Assembly: GCA_027922465.2 (NCBI GenBank)
Contig: BQMF02000032.1
Coordinates: forward strand, 620,001 to 684,000
Length of the DNA stretch: 64,000 nt
Direction of reading: 5' to 3'
From: Turritopsis dohrnii
Lineage: Eukaryota > Cnidaria > Hydrozoa > Anthoathecata > Oceaniidae
Made by a program: the position numbers and the translations under genes. Shown piece by piece: positions 22,773-34,215 of the stretch. The notes under the pieces are model-generated. The model had not been told where the DNA came from. It saw nothing but the letters and a program-made list of their open reading frames with translations, and ran no database searches. Each line of letters starts with the position of its first letter. The first letter of the stretch is position 1.

Positions 22773-25700
22773 ATGAATAACAAAATACAGGTTCACCAAT
22801 TAACAAATGAACCAACTAAACTTTGGGATCAATTGAAATCGAAACAAAAGCAAAGAAAATTGTCTATTACAGAATATACTACCTTAAAGGAAAAGAAACA
22901 AGATTTTGTGCGTTTTGTTATGATATCAGATACCCACAATAAAACTGATAACCTAGAACTCCCGGATGGCGATATACTCCTTCATGGTGGTGATTTCACT
23001 AAAAGAGGTTTGCCTTCTGAAATTGATCATTTTAACAATTTTCTTGGTAAAATTAAGCACAAGTACAAACATGTTATCGTGATATGTGGTAATCATGAAT
23101 TAACTTTTGATCCCAATTCTGAGTATGCTACCTATATACTGCCACCTGAACATAGGAATTTAAACCCTGTTGAAATGAAAAAGAAATTGAAAAATTGTAC
23201 ATACATTGAAGATGAAGTCATTGAGGTCATGGGTTTTAAAATATATGGTTCACCATGGTAAGTTTTTAGTAGGTTTTGACTATATTTGCAAAACTAGAAC
23301 TCAGTACTCCAGAATTTTGGAATCTTTCATTTTTAAAAACAACAAAAAACATGAAGATCCCACAAATCCTGTTATCACGATTCTTTCAATTAATAATAAA
23401 CAGAATTTATATTATTTTATCTTTCTCCTTTATTTTTCACCTTATGGTTGTATGAATTTACAATGTTTTACAAAGCATATTCAAATTCTGTGATGATTCA
23501 TAGTTATTTATAATAATAGTAAGGTTTGGTGCCAATTCGAAAACTTACAAATTGCACCTCTCATATCTATGATAAACAAATTTTTAATTCCTCGCTGTTG
23601 TTAGTGTTATTGGAACCAAGTTGTATTAAAGAGAAGATTAGCTGTGAAGATCTGGATTTATGTTTTATGAACTTACTCTTTTAAGAAAATTCAATTCTGT
23701 TTCTACCATTTGCAGGCAACCTGAATATGGTGGTTGGGCATATAATTTGAAGAGAGGTGAGGAATGTTTAGAAAAATGGAATCTGATACCTGATGACACA
23801 GATATCTTGATCACTCATGGACCACCTCTGGGCTATGGTGATTTGTGTTTCTCAGAATTAAGAGCAGGTTGTGGTGAATTACTTTCAACTGTACAGCAGC
23901 GTGTGAAACCTCGGGTACATTTATTTGGACACATTCATGAAGGTGAGTTTAAAGCTTTTTTAAAGGAGAATTAACATCAAATTTATGACTTTGGCTTAAA
24001 TTGTTCATTTATGTATATATATTTGAATAAAGGCTTATTGAAATTTATAAAATACCATATTTTGCTTTTTATAAAGGATTTAAAAAATTTCATGTGACAT
24101 CACAGTTATACTTCAATTTCTTACAGAATGAATGAGTCTGATTCATTTTAAATGAAAATCATGAGTCAACATGTCTTCTTCAGATACAGATACCGTTTCT
24201 TCCATTTCTTCTCAAGATTGCTCTTGGAAAAGCTAAATTGAAGGCTTTGATGTCAATTTAATGTTAGGTATATACCGGAGAGTCAGAATATAACGACTGG
24301 TAGCCCTGTAGTAGAGTGCTCGCTTCCTGTTCGGGAGGTCGCAGGTTCAATCCCCGACCGAGTCATGCCAGTGACTATAACAGTGTGAATCAATCCTCTC
24401 TGCTTAGCACTCAGCAAGAGAGTAGGAATGATGTCTAGGGTGGTTGTCTAGTTGAGCGGTTCCTGTCATTACAGCTTCCGTAGCCCAAATGGGGGCTTTA
24501 AATGCTCTAGGACCTCCTTCGCAGGACCCTCATTGATAACAGTACCTTAAGGAACTGAAGAGGCTATCCTGGGTAAACATTCGTAAATAATAATAATAAT
24601 AATAATAATGATGACGAGTTAAAGTCAATGAAGTTTTCTGATGTAAGTGAAAATAATGAAGTGAGGGTGATGAATGTGAAAACAAACTTCACTCAAGTTG
24701 TGACATAATTTGTGATCACAATTCCCACTGCTTTGTTAGAAAATTAGATAACTGATCCGGATAATACTTTTAAAAATTTTCAAAATAAAAGAAAAGTCAA
24801 ATAAGAAGAAAAATCGCAAAGATTTTTTAGAATGTGCAAGTCTCCAGACACATTACCGGATTTTTTCAATTATTTTTGTAAAAGAAACTTTAAAAAAATT
24901 GAAAATGACTAGAATAAACCATGCCTTGTGCTAGATATTGAAAAATGCATAGAGAGAGCATTTATAGAAAAACACTTTACTTTTTTTAGATCCTCTTCAA
25001 AGAGCTAGATTTTTAGAACTAACAGTTTCTGCATTCATATTTATTATGTTAACATTTTTATGTTGAAAAATTGTTGCTACACCTGCTTTCGAGGTTCTTT
25101 TCTTCAGCATATATGTTTTACAATATTGATCAACTTTGAAATAGTTTTCATGAAAGTGATCGCTGCAAACCACTTTATCTTTTCCACTAGTGTTAGCAAC
25201 TCCAAATTCTTTACATCTTGGAATTATCAATAAACACTTATAGATCAACTGCCATAAACCAAAATGCGATAAGAGTTTCTTCTATGCTTATATGACTTGT
25301 AAAAGCTACAGCTGGATATCTACGTGCAATTGTGACGTCATATTTTCGAGTACAAAAGAAGAAGAAAAGAAGGAAAACAGAATAAAAACAGATAGAGTTA
25401 TGACAGATGACAGAAGGAAACGATTGATGCTCTTTTTAAAAGTGAAAAGATCATAGACATCAGGAAAACAAGATTCCAACCAGCCATGGTGTTGGGAATA
25501 AAACTCTCCTGATAGAATTTGCAGTTCCTTTTTGATTGAAAGACGAATATTCCGATCAAACGTATTATCAGAAATGACGGCGGAAATACTTATAGAAGAG
25601 AGAGAAGGAAGCTACAAGGCAAAGATGAGACAGAGAATGGAAGTGAATAGAGAGCTCAGGTCCAACGAGATTAACAACACGCTGAATTTTATCAAGCAAA

Positions 25701-28066
25701 CCCTCGTTTCCACAAGAACGAAACAAGGGGCCAACCTTCATAGAACTAACTTTGCTGTACAAGTGATGTAATCATTAGAAAAAGAAAGACCAAGCAAACG
25801 AAACGTGGGAGATTCGGGGAGATCACTTCCATCCATTCTAACGGACAACTTATTGACGATGTTGTTACGATTAATAGAAAGAAGTTTCGTCTTAGAGGCA
25901 ATTAAAAGAAACACACGAGTCAGAGCCCCATTCCAGAATGGCAGAGAGGTCATGGTTCAGAGAACTAACTAGTTCAGTCTGGTCAAAGAGATCATTTACC
26001 ATTAGAGCACTCATAGATAGAAGTGTCGTCAGCAAAAACACCGGCATTACACAAAAATGATATAGAAAGATTCAATGATCTGAAAGACCTTTCCAAGATC
26101 AATGAGGCAGACAACTTATACGAGAGACCTGCATACCAGGTCCTATCGAAAGCCTTGGAAATGTCTAGAGCAACAGCTCTGGCTACTTCTTTCTTGTGTA
26201 GTGCATGATAGATTCTGTCAGTAATGACGGTCAAGAGATCAGCAGTGGAATGTGCCTTACGAAAACCATACTGATGGTCTGACTCCAGATGATTCCATAA
26301 TGATGAGATGCTAGGGCAAAATTAATAAGAGATTCAAAGACCTTACTAACAACTGAAAGCAAACTAATAGGACGACAATTAAGAAGATCACATTGGTCAC
26401 CAGAGTCCTTAAACACAGGAACAACAGAAGCACATTTCTAACTAGAGGGAAAAGAAGAGTTTAAGCAGACAAATATCGAAAGGATTGAAAACAACTCTGG
26501 AAAACAATGCTTCAGGACAGTAAATGGAATGTGGTCGGGACCGGTGGCTGAAGAAGGGTCAAGTTCGGAAATGACATTAGCAAGCTTCTTAGGTGTAATA
26601 TAGATGTCCTGTAGAACATCATCACAGTGAGAAGGAAACACAGGAAGATGTTGACCAGAATTTGGTAACGAGCAATTGCGAGCAAAAGTGTGAGCAAAAA
26701 GCTCCGACTTCTCTCGGGCAGATGATTACATTCAGATCATCAAAGAGAGGAGGGATAGCAGATTTCCCTTTGTTTGAGATGCTGTTGAAGATCGTCAAAA
26801 AAAATTAATGGATATTTTGTCGTCTGCAGAATATTTTTGCAGCGGGTACGAACAACATAAAAGAGCCTCTTGTTTTCATCAGATTTATCACGTCGAAAGA
26901 GGTGAAAATAGTGGTTAAGATAAGTAACGGCTGCTGCACAAGCAGAGTCACAAAAGCATCGATGCCAGCCTGGATCCACTCAGTGACAACTGCAGCACAA
27001 CGTTCTACCGGAAGAAAAAAGACATCGAGCCAGGGAGCATCACGCATGAAGTCCCGGAAGGAATCCCAGCCAGCAAGCTGGAAGTTGTAGGAAGTTCGAT
27101 GAGAAAGATGGTCAGTAGTATGAGTAGCCTTCTGCTGTAAGGAGATGGATACCACAACATGATCGGAAGTACAGAAAAAAGGCTCAGGAGACGCTTTACA
27201 ACTACTAGAGTCAGGAAAGATCAAGTAACGAAGGAGAGTGGGCATCATTGTCAGGAAAACGAGTAGAGAAGGTTACGCTCTGTGAGAGATTCTGAGATAT
27301 GGAAAAAGTTGTAAACTTTCACATTAGCATCATCTGTGTAAGTTGATCCAATATGGACATTGAAACCAACACTGTCAGTCGGCTTGTGTGCGAACAACAA
27401 CCACTCGAATCCGTTAACCTCTGCCAATGATGCAAAATCAAAGAAGCAATGACTTCACCAGCCAGAAATCAAAATAAACCAAATGGAACGACAATGGAGG
27501 AAAAGAAAACTCGGCACTTCAAACCCAAGCAAGAAAACAACAATGGAGAACGTATTCCTATTAGCAGACCACATGTTCGTCTATAGGTGAGGAAGGAGTA
27601 TCGTCTTATGCCTATAGGCGAGGAAGGAGTAGCAAAATCGGGTGATAGCAAAAGCTACCTGTTACCTTTTTGTACTTGTTAAAAATATCAGGCCTACCAC
27701 ACTTTCTATCAAAGTATCAAAAAAGTATTCTATTAATTTTTTTAAACACAAAGATCTTCTCAATATCAACCTAAAGCAAAGTATTTATGTCTGTGTGGAA
27801 TAACTGTACTAACTGGTCATAACTTTTTAATAAAGAAAAATCTGTTATTGTTTAATGGTCAATCGACTCGATGACAATGTGAGAAGTAGAATAAAGGCCT
27901 CGAATCTTTTCTCTGTAAAATTTGTTGTGTGATTATGTTTTCTATTTTAGCGTATGGTGTATGGACTGATGACGTCACCACTTTTGTCAATGCATCAACA
28001 TGTACTCTCAGATATGCACCCAAAAATCCACCAATTGTAATGGACCTAATGGCATCGCGTTCTTAG
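22773..28066 (+). CDS. MPPED-type metallophosphoesterase (catalytically complete copy)
   Basis: Calcineurin-like phosphoesterase of the MPPED1/MPPED2 family, which hydrolyses cyclic nucleotides or related phosphodiesters in vitro. Exons are 22773-23257, 23716-23942 and 27951-28066, with GT-AG introns whose phases agree, giving 275 aa. All metal-site motifs are present: SDTH (D53, H55), HGGD (D74), GNHE (N107, H108), THGPPLG (H196) and FGHIHE (H234, H236). The family C-terminus follows: YGVWTD, VNASTC and NPPI. The start ATG follows a short untranslated leader; the N-terminus is a lysine-rich stretch before VRFVMISD. Intron 2 is 4 kb and holds a SINE, a THAP fragment and a LINE, while the paralog's is 1 kb. 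The retained GHIH histidine is lost in mammalian MPPED2, so this copy looks like a fully active enzyme. Confidence 0.92.
24297..24609 (+). mobile_element. tRNA-derived SINE with (AAT)n tail
   Basis: The 5' head is tRNA-like, with an A-box-like segment (TAGTAGAGTGCTCG) and a perfect B box GGTTCAATCCC at 24344-24354, spaced as in a Pol III promoter. A ~220-bp unrelated body and an AAT microsatellite (24587-24609) follow. The anticodon arm is irregular, so it is not a functional tRNA gene. It lies in an intron of the MPPED gene, in the same orientation. Confidence 0.8.
24997..25248 (-). pseudogene. THAP-domain fragment
   Basis: The minus-strand frame carries the C-terminal half of a THAP zinc finger: VCSDHFHENYF, a spacer, then a GVATIF segment like the usual AVPTIF. 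The N-terminal C2 half is not seen in the same frame. It is probably the remnant of a THAP-containing transposon in the intron of the MPPED gene. Confidence 0.55.
25500..27480 (-). mobile_element. Degenerate non-LTR retrotransposon (endonuclease + RT)
   Basis: Broken frames read on the minus strand. The endonuclease/linker is at 26740-27450 (SDHVVVSISLQ, DPGWHRCFCDSAC). RT pieces follow: ATGPDHIPFTVLKHCFPEL (26438-26641), NCRPISLLSVVSKVFE (26231-26416), ALDISKAFDRTW and FADDTSIY (25992-26234), and FRLLGLSFSNDY (25738-25953). Frameshifts and stops divide every domain, so it is dead. The RT pieces resemble the plus-strand copy at 51477-56330. It sits antisense in the second intron of the MPPED gene. 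Confidence 0.8.
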
Positions 28067-28281
28067 CCTTTGTTTTCCAAAACAGGTTCAAACTGAAGTA
28101 AGGCGAAAGTTATGTGACATACTGCTGTTGTTATGTTTTCGTTTAACTTCAAATAACTTTTCACCTTTCATTTCGGGCGCAAAACGTGAAAATTTGATAA
28201 TGAAATAACGAACTCCTCCCAGTAATAACGAAGTCTCTTTTATAAAGTAAAACGATGAAATCAAGTTAGTTTTTTTATTGA

Positions 28282-28507
28282 CATACCGTATTCTCTCTAA
28301 TAATTTTGAGATGGTCATGCAAGCTGTGAACGAGGCATAGATAGTCTTCCGTTCCTATTACAGAATTTTCGCTTTTTGTTCAAGGTTCTAAGGTATCCCG
28401 AGTGCTTATTAATTTCTTAGTTAATGTTAAGTCACTCTAATAAGCACCCAGGCGGTTATAAAATATTTTTGACTAGATAGGGGCGCTAATTAGGGAGAAT
28501 ACGGTAT
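28282..28507. mobile_element. Small MITE, CATACCGTATTCTC ends
   Basis: 20-bp TIRs (CATACCGTATTCTCTCTAAT) are inverted at 28488-28507 with one mismatch. It resembles the ACCGTATTTCC family ends and contains GCGC-rich segments like those at 31060-31395. It lies ~220 bp past the stop of the first MPPED gene. Confidence 0.75.
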
Positions 28508-28856
28508 GTTTTCACTTCGTATACGTTTTTCTTGCAATATTACCTTATCGCAGTTAAGGTGTTAACGCGATATAAAGAAAAGCTTTGTTGATGTGAACGA
28601 AGTAATTGTTATGAATGTGTTACTCAGTCTATTTTTGCAGTCGAACTCTTGAACCAATATTAAAAAAAGAAAATATGAGTTTCGTTATAAAAATACGTTT
28701 TTCAAACTTTCGTTTTCTAATTCCCTCAATTTTTTGTTATTTTGATTTTAATGGTTGCCCTCACTGTGTCCACTTTCGTTTTGTATTGAAACATTTCAGT
28801 TCGGCATTGTATAGCAATATGAATTATTTAATAACAATGTGACGTCCAGATACATA

Positions 28857-28957
28857 CTAGTAATAACATGGTTTTGAGGGAAATTTGAGATTTCTAAAAT
28901 TTTGGAAAGAAGAAGAAAATGTATCTCAAACTTCACCATGTTGTTACTAGTTGATCA
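28857..28957. repeat. Small palindromic repeat
   Basis: ACTAGTAATAACATGG at the left is matched inverted by CCATGTTGTTACTAGT at the right, with a ~65-bp loop. Confidence 0.65.
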
Positions 28958-29546
28958 CGTGGAACATCTAAATCTACTTTGTTTATACTCAAATCTACTT
29001 TGTTTGTACTCAAATCAATAAAACTACAATTCTCATGTAAAAGCATTATTTTTTATGAACGTTTGTTACGAAAAATTAATTAAAAGATGTCTTTCTGTGA
29101 ACTCATCAGATAGTTCGATTTCGAATTGTCGAGTTCGAATTGTCGAACGTTCTATTCAATTTGAAGGGAAATTTCAGATATATCGGAGGGAAATTTCAAA
29201 TCAGCAGGAAATTTCTGATTAATTTCCCGCAATAATCGTCAATGTAATTTCAACGAAATTAGTTTCGTAATGACGTATGACGTTTTCGATAACAGCAATC
29301 TTATAAAATTAGAATTTCCCGAAAATATTTCCATAGAGCACAAAATACCCTGATGAATATATTTGTTTAGTTTGAAAGGTTTTTTCCGTTTATGAAAGTA
29401 TGTAGATATAAAACCTAGTGATTATCTACTATTAACAGACAATCGAATAAGCAATTAAGACGGCATTCCAACTTATTAACCGAGTTGTATAGTTCTCAAA
29501 TGTTGTTTTGGCTTTGAATCTAAGTATTGTTTTGTAGATAGGAAAG

Positions 29547-31599
29547 ATGAAAAAAGCTCAGGCAGTTGTACAAGAATTCCTTGCTAAACAAAAGAAGAAG
29601 AAGAAACGCGTTGATGATGGCTCACTACAAGTGAACAAGCTTACTAAAAGACCCACAAAACTCTGGGAGCAAGTGAAATGGAATAAGAAACAGCGAAGGT
29701 GTTCGATCAAAGGATTTACAAGTGAATTGAAGGAAAAGAAACCTGGCTCTGTACGCTTCGTTATGATCTCGGATACATTCAATAAAACTGATAAATTGAA
29801 CCTCCCAGATGGAGATGTACTTCTCCATGCTGGCAATTTTACTCAAAGGGGTTTACCATACGAACTCGATCAGTTTAACGATTTCCTCGGCGAAATCAAA
29901 CACAAATATAAGCATATAGTTGTGATTGCTGGAACCCACGAACTGACATTTGATCCTGACCTTATTAATGGAAACGAGTTACTTCCACCGCAACATCAAA
30001 ACCACGACATTGATGAATTGAAGAAGAAGCTGACAAATTGTACGTATATACAGGATGAAACTATCGAGATAATGGGTTTCAAAATATATGGTTCGCCTTG
30101 GTAAGTTTCCTGACTTTTTTTAAAAAAGGAAGATCTTAAGAATTACACAGTTTTTCATATTTTTGAAAACAGTTTTCCTGTTGACGTCATAAAAACAAAC
30201 CGCACTGTTGTTTGTATTTTCAGGCAGCCTGAGTTCGGTGGCTGGGCTTTTAACCTGAAAAGAGGTGAGGAGCTGTTAGAAAAATGGGATATGATTCCTG
30301 ATGATACAGATATCTTGATCACGCATGGACCACCTCTGGGCTATGGTGATGTGAATTCATCTGGGCGGAGATTTGGTTGTAGTGAATTACTTACCACTGT
30401 GCAAGAGCGCGTGAAACCACGGCTACACTTATTTGGACGCATTCACGAAGGTGAGCTTTGCTTAGTTTTCTTTTGTCAGTATCATACTGGTTTTCATGAG
30501 CAGCCTAAATAATGTGTAATTTCCAGAACATGAGAATTCTCCTCAAAGTCAGATGTTGTAACCGAGGATGGATTTATAGGGACGCTCAGTATATATCCTG
30601 TTCACTTGAAGTCGTTTACAGCTTATACTCTTTTTTTTTTTTTTTTTTAATCATGAAATTGGGATCCATACAATAATGTATGGTTCTTCTCCATAGAACA
30701 TTTCATATAAAAATATCAAAATAGTATTAAATATTATTATTATTAAATAACTTAATAAATGTGTAAGGGGAGAAAAAAAGGAAAGAAAAGTGAGCCAAGT
30801 GCACAAGACTATTGAGAAAAGGTCTGACGGATTAAGAGATTGTGATTGAAACACTGACAGAAAACTGAAAATGAAAAGGAATATACTATAAACTTAGCAG
30901 ATGAGGCTAATACTGATAAACATTGTATGATTTCAATATTTGTGTTTGGTTTTGTATTTTGTAACACAGGTCTTCATAAAAAGTTTGGCCTGATAAAGTT
31001 ACTGTGGCTATTGTAAAGCTATGAAAGTTTTTCCTCATTTTGGTGCCGCCTTACAATAAGTGCGGCAGTTTGGATCACGAAATGGAAATAAGCGCCCTCC
31101 TCTAACTAGCGCCTCCCTTCATTAAGCGCCGAGCCTCAAATGCGGTATTTGTTGGAGTTATCCATAATAAATGCAGTGCTTATAATTGCAAAGCTTACGA
31201 CATTAACAGCTATTTGTATGCGTTATCAAATCTCTTTTTTGTTAATTCTTGATGCAATGTCTGAGCCAGTTTCTTTTTCGTCGAAATTTTGCGGGAATCA
31301 CAAAAACAAGTTCATTTCTCATGATACCACTTCACATGATAATGAAACGCCACCCTCTTATTAGCGCCGCGTTGCTTATTAAAAGGGAATACGGTGACCT
31401 CTGTGTGCGATGAGATCTCTTTACTACGTGTGTATCTCTTTTAGCGTATGGTGTATGGAGTGATGAAGTCACCACCTTTGTCAATGCATCGACATGTTCA
31501 GACAGGATTGTCATCAAAAATCCACCTGTTGTAAAGGATTTGTTTGTACAAGATTTAATAGCATCAAGGCCTAACGAACAGACTTACTCGAGTGTCTAG
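29547..31599 (+). CDS. MPPED-type paralog with lost metal ligands (likely pseudoenzyme)
   Basis: Tandem paralog of the gene at 22773-28066. Exons 29547-30100, 30224-30450 and 31445-31599 have the same phases and give 311 aa. The fold core is kept (FVMISDT, RGLPYEL, MGFKIYGSPWQPE, DTDILITHGPPLG, VNASTC, NPPV), but four metal-site positions differ: SDTH to SDTF (F78), GGD to AGN (N97), GNHE to GTHE (T130) and GHIH to GRIH (R257). D76, H131, H219 and H259 remain. The bridging aspartate is among those lost, so two-metal hydrolysis is unlikely. The lysine-rich N-terminus (KKKKK near residue 16) is about 23 residues longer than in the paralog, and the C-terminus carries an extra tail. No stop or frameshift and preserved splice sites argue against a decaying pseudogene. 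It may be a binding or scaffold protein. Confidence 0.9.
30632..30880 (-). mobile_element. LINE 3'UTR fragment with poly(A)
   Basis: A T-run at about 30631-30648 (poly(A) on the minus strand) is followed by sequence matching the LINE 3'UTR at 7850-8500, including ATCCATA, ATAATGTATGGTT and GAAAGAAAAGTGAGC. It is strongly 5'-truncated and lies in intron 2 of the second MPPED gene. Confidence 0.75.
31060..31395. repeat. GCGCC-rich repeat of the ACCGTATT MITE group
   Basis: Units such as ATAAGCGCC, TTAGCGCC and TTAAGCGCC, with an AAAGGGAATACGGT end, resemble the other MITEs with ACCGTATT ends. It lies just upstream of exon 3 of the second MPPED gene. Confidence 0.5.
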
Positions 31600-32139
31600 A
31601 TTTTTAGCCAATCAAATTTGTTTCTCGCTGAGTTATCACAACTTCTAAATGATCATAAACAAAATCATAATGAAGAAGTTTTCTGAATGTACAAAGATGG
31701 AAGTAACAGGATTATCTTTTGAATGGACATCTCATTGCAAAAAAGCAGCTGCAAAACTGCCATCGATGAATGGAAAACCGCCATTGGTAGCGCCCATGAT
31801 AGAACTCGGCGCATATTTTGAGGGCGTAGTTTCACTGTTGTTATTAGTATTTTTTGCAGTTATATTATTATTTTGACTTGTAAATAATTACGTTGGACGA
31901 AATACATCTATACCACTGTCAGCATTTAAAATATCCTTCGCATGATCTCTGTGGAAATGCAAAACTGAAACCGCGCTAATCAAGTAATGAAATGTTATGC
32001 TGGCAACATATGTTCTTTCGTTCTTTCTTACATTATGATGACGAAGACTGGAATGTTACCTACGTAGGAGGGATAGGGAGGAGATTCTATGGAGCGCATT
32101 ATAGAACATTCTGGACGAGATAGAAAGTTCCATCTTGAA

Positions 32140-32275
32140 GAGTACCGTAGTTATCCGAATAAGTGCTCAGCATTTATCAAGCGCCCAACTCGAATAAGCG
32201 CCCACCTCGCTTTTAGAAGGGGGCGCTTAATCGAAAGGAAATTTACGTTTAATACCCCCAGTACTTATTACTAGT
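32140..32275. repeat. Short GCGCCC repeat fragment
   Basis: Holds AAGCGCCCA, AAGCGCCCACC and an inverse GGGCGCTT, related in kind to the 31060-31395 repeat. The ends are not defined. Confidence 0.4.
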
Positions 32276-32604
32276 AAAGTACTCCCTGTGAAGCCATTCC
32301 ATTGAACATTGAAATCCAATTTGGAATGTATGCTTGTTCATTCTTGTCTAGTGGTCTACTTTGTTACTACTTTTGATTGTCTTACTTTCTGACTCACTCA
32401 TACCCACCATCCTACGGTGGCCCACAACTGCCACGCCAAAAGAAAAGGTCGCGCCAAATAGAACAACAAAACCACACCAAAAGAAAAAGTCACGCCAAAT
32501 AGAACAACAAAACCACGCCAAAAGAAAATGTCACGCCAAGTAGAAAAAGTAACGCCAAATAGAGCAAAAATTTAGATATTATGCTTGGATGTACAATCAT
32601 AATA

Positions 32605-33747
32605 TAATAATAATAATAATCGATTTATTTCCAATTCCAAAATTTTACATTGGTTCTTCTATTGGAAATGCGAAGTTGTGTGTATGTGTAAGCGAGTCAA
32701 TATAAAAGTAGGTTAAATTACAAAACTATTATTACTCTAACAATTTTTTTTTTTTTTTTTTTTCAAAATAGTATTTCTTTGCATCGCTGCAGAACTTGTC
32801 ATAATTAATTTCTCGTCTTAATGGCTGCGGAAGTTCATTGAATCGTTTGCCTGCGACATAGCAGAATGATCCTTTGATATTGCCTGTTTCTACTTCCAGC
32901 ATTCTGTTCTCGTTTCCGCGAAGGTTTACCGCTCTCGTTGACTTTCGTGTAAGCTGTAAATAAATTGGCCAGTTGTCTGATTTGTATAACGACTTGTGAG
33001 CAGCTTTAACGAGAGAAAAAGATATTCTTTCCTCGACTGGTAGCCAATGCAGGGTTAGTACGTCGCTGTCATTGCAGTATCTGTTGTAGATAAAGCTGGC
33101 GGCAGAACGTTGAATTTTTTGTAAGCGTTTAATTAGGTAAGCAGGTGCATCTGCAAAAATGAGATTGGCATAATCAATTTTCGCAAGAACTAGAGACTGC
33201 ACCAGCGACATCTTTACGTTGAAGGAGGCAGATCTTTTGAATTGTTTTAAAGATCTGAGGGTTGTCATACAAGATTTTAGAACTTTGTTTATGTGGGTAT
33301 TCCATGTTAGATGCTGATGAAAGTGCACACCAAGTATCCTGTATTCTTCTAGATATTCAATTGGTTGACCGTTGCTGGAACGTAAAATATGTCCTTGACT
33401 GTGAAAATTGTGCACCTTCGCCATTTTTGGCTTTGAGAATAACATGGCTTTTGTTTTCTTTGTGTTAAGGTGAAGATTGTTTTTATGTGACCATGTTTCC
33501 AGTCGGTCCATCTCTAGCTGCATCGAATTGATCGTTGCATCCAGAACATTTGGTTTCATCCCACGGAAAAGCGTCGTATCATCAGCATATTGTAAATAAC
33601 AACTCGTTCCATTTTGACTGATCATTGTCACGTACAAGTTAAACAGCAACGGACCAAGTATACTTCCTTGAGGTACACCAAATTCGACACGGAGCAATTT
33701 TGAAGATTTGTCATCAATTTGGACGAACTGCTGACGGTATGCATTTT
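32605..33747 (-). mobile_element. 5'-truncated LINE inserted in the IS3EU-like element
   Basis: The minus-strand frame 32732-33697 (321 aa) is the C-terminal part of a reverse transcriptase: GVPQGSILGPLLFN, the active-site YADDTTLF, NLHLNTKKTK, then the ILGVHF, ADAPAYLIKRLQKIQRSA and LHWLPVEERI segments typical of LINE ORF2. The same frame continues upstream to about 33747, where it breaks off. The 3' side ends in an ATT microsatellite at 32605-32622. The catalytic YADD is intact, but with no endonuclease or 5' RT it cannot move itself. Confidence 0.85.
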
Positions 33748-34215
33748 AGCTTTACTTAATTTTGTTGCAGTGCATTGCTGAGGCTGCGGTTATACCGTAT
33801 GCATGGTTTTTTAGCATAGTTTCTTCTGTTCATTTTGACAGTGTTTTACTTTATCAAAAATTCAAAAAACGCTTTTCTTAATGAATGCTGACGTCAGAGA
33901 GAAATTTTTTATTTCAATATTTCATAGGAAAATAGCAATTAACTGACAAATTTGTATCGTAGTTTCCTATTGCCAAAAATGTATTTATATTTTGTTCTGA
34001 AGATAACAACTATTTCTGTTATGCTGAATTGTTTGCTTTCTTTTTTTCTGCCTTCCTTTCTACATAATTATACCCAGAGCCTTTTGTCTCTTTCTATCAA
34101 AATAGCGTCGATAAGCCAACCAACACCTTGGATCGAGTACTTATGTTCCTTCCTCTAAAATAGCAATTGTATTTTTAGGAGAAGTTGTAGTTCATCTTGG
34201 TAGGTTGCTTATTCA

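Noticed and set aside
24297..24366. Possible functional tRNA gene
   Set aside because: The anticodon arm is irregular, and a long SINE body with an AAT tail follows, so it is the head of a retroposon.
31649..31876. 75-aa ORF with a hydrophobic C-terminus, just past the second MPPED gene
   Set aside because: It could be a tail-anchored small protein, but it lies in the expected 3'UTR, has no known relative and no other support.
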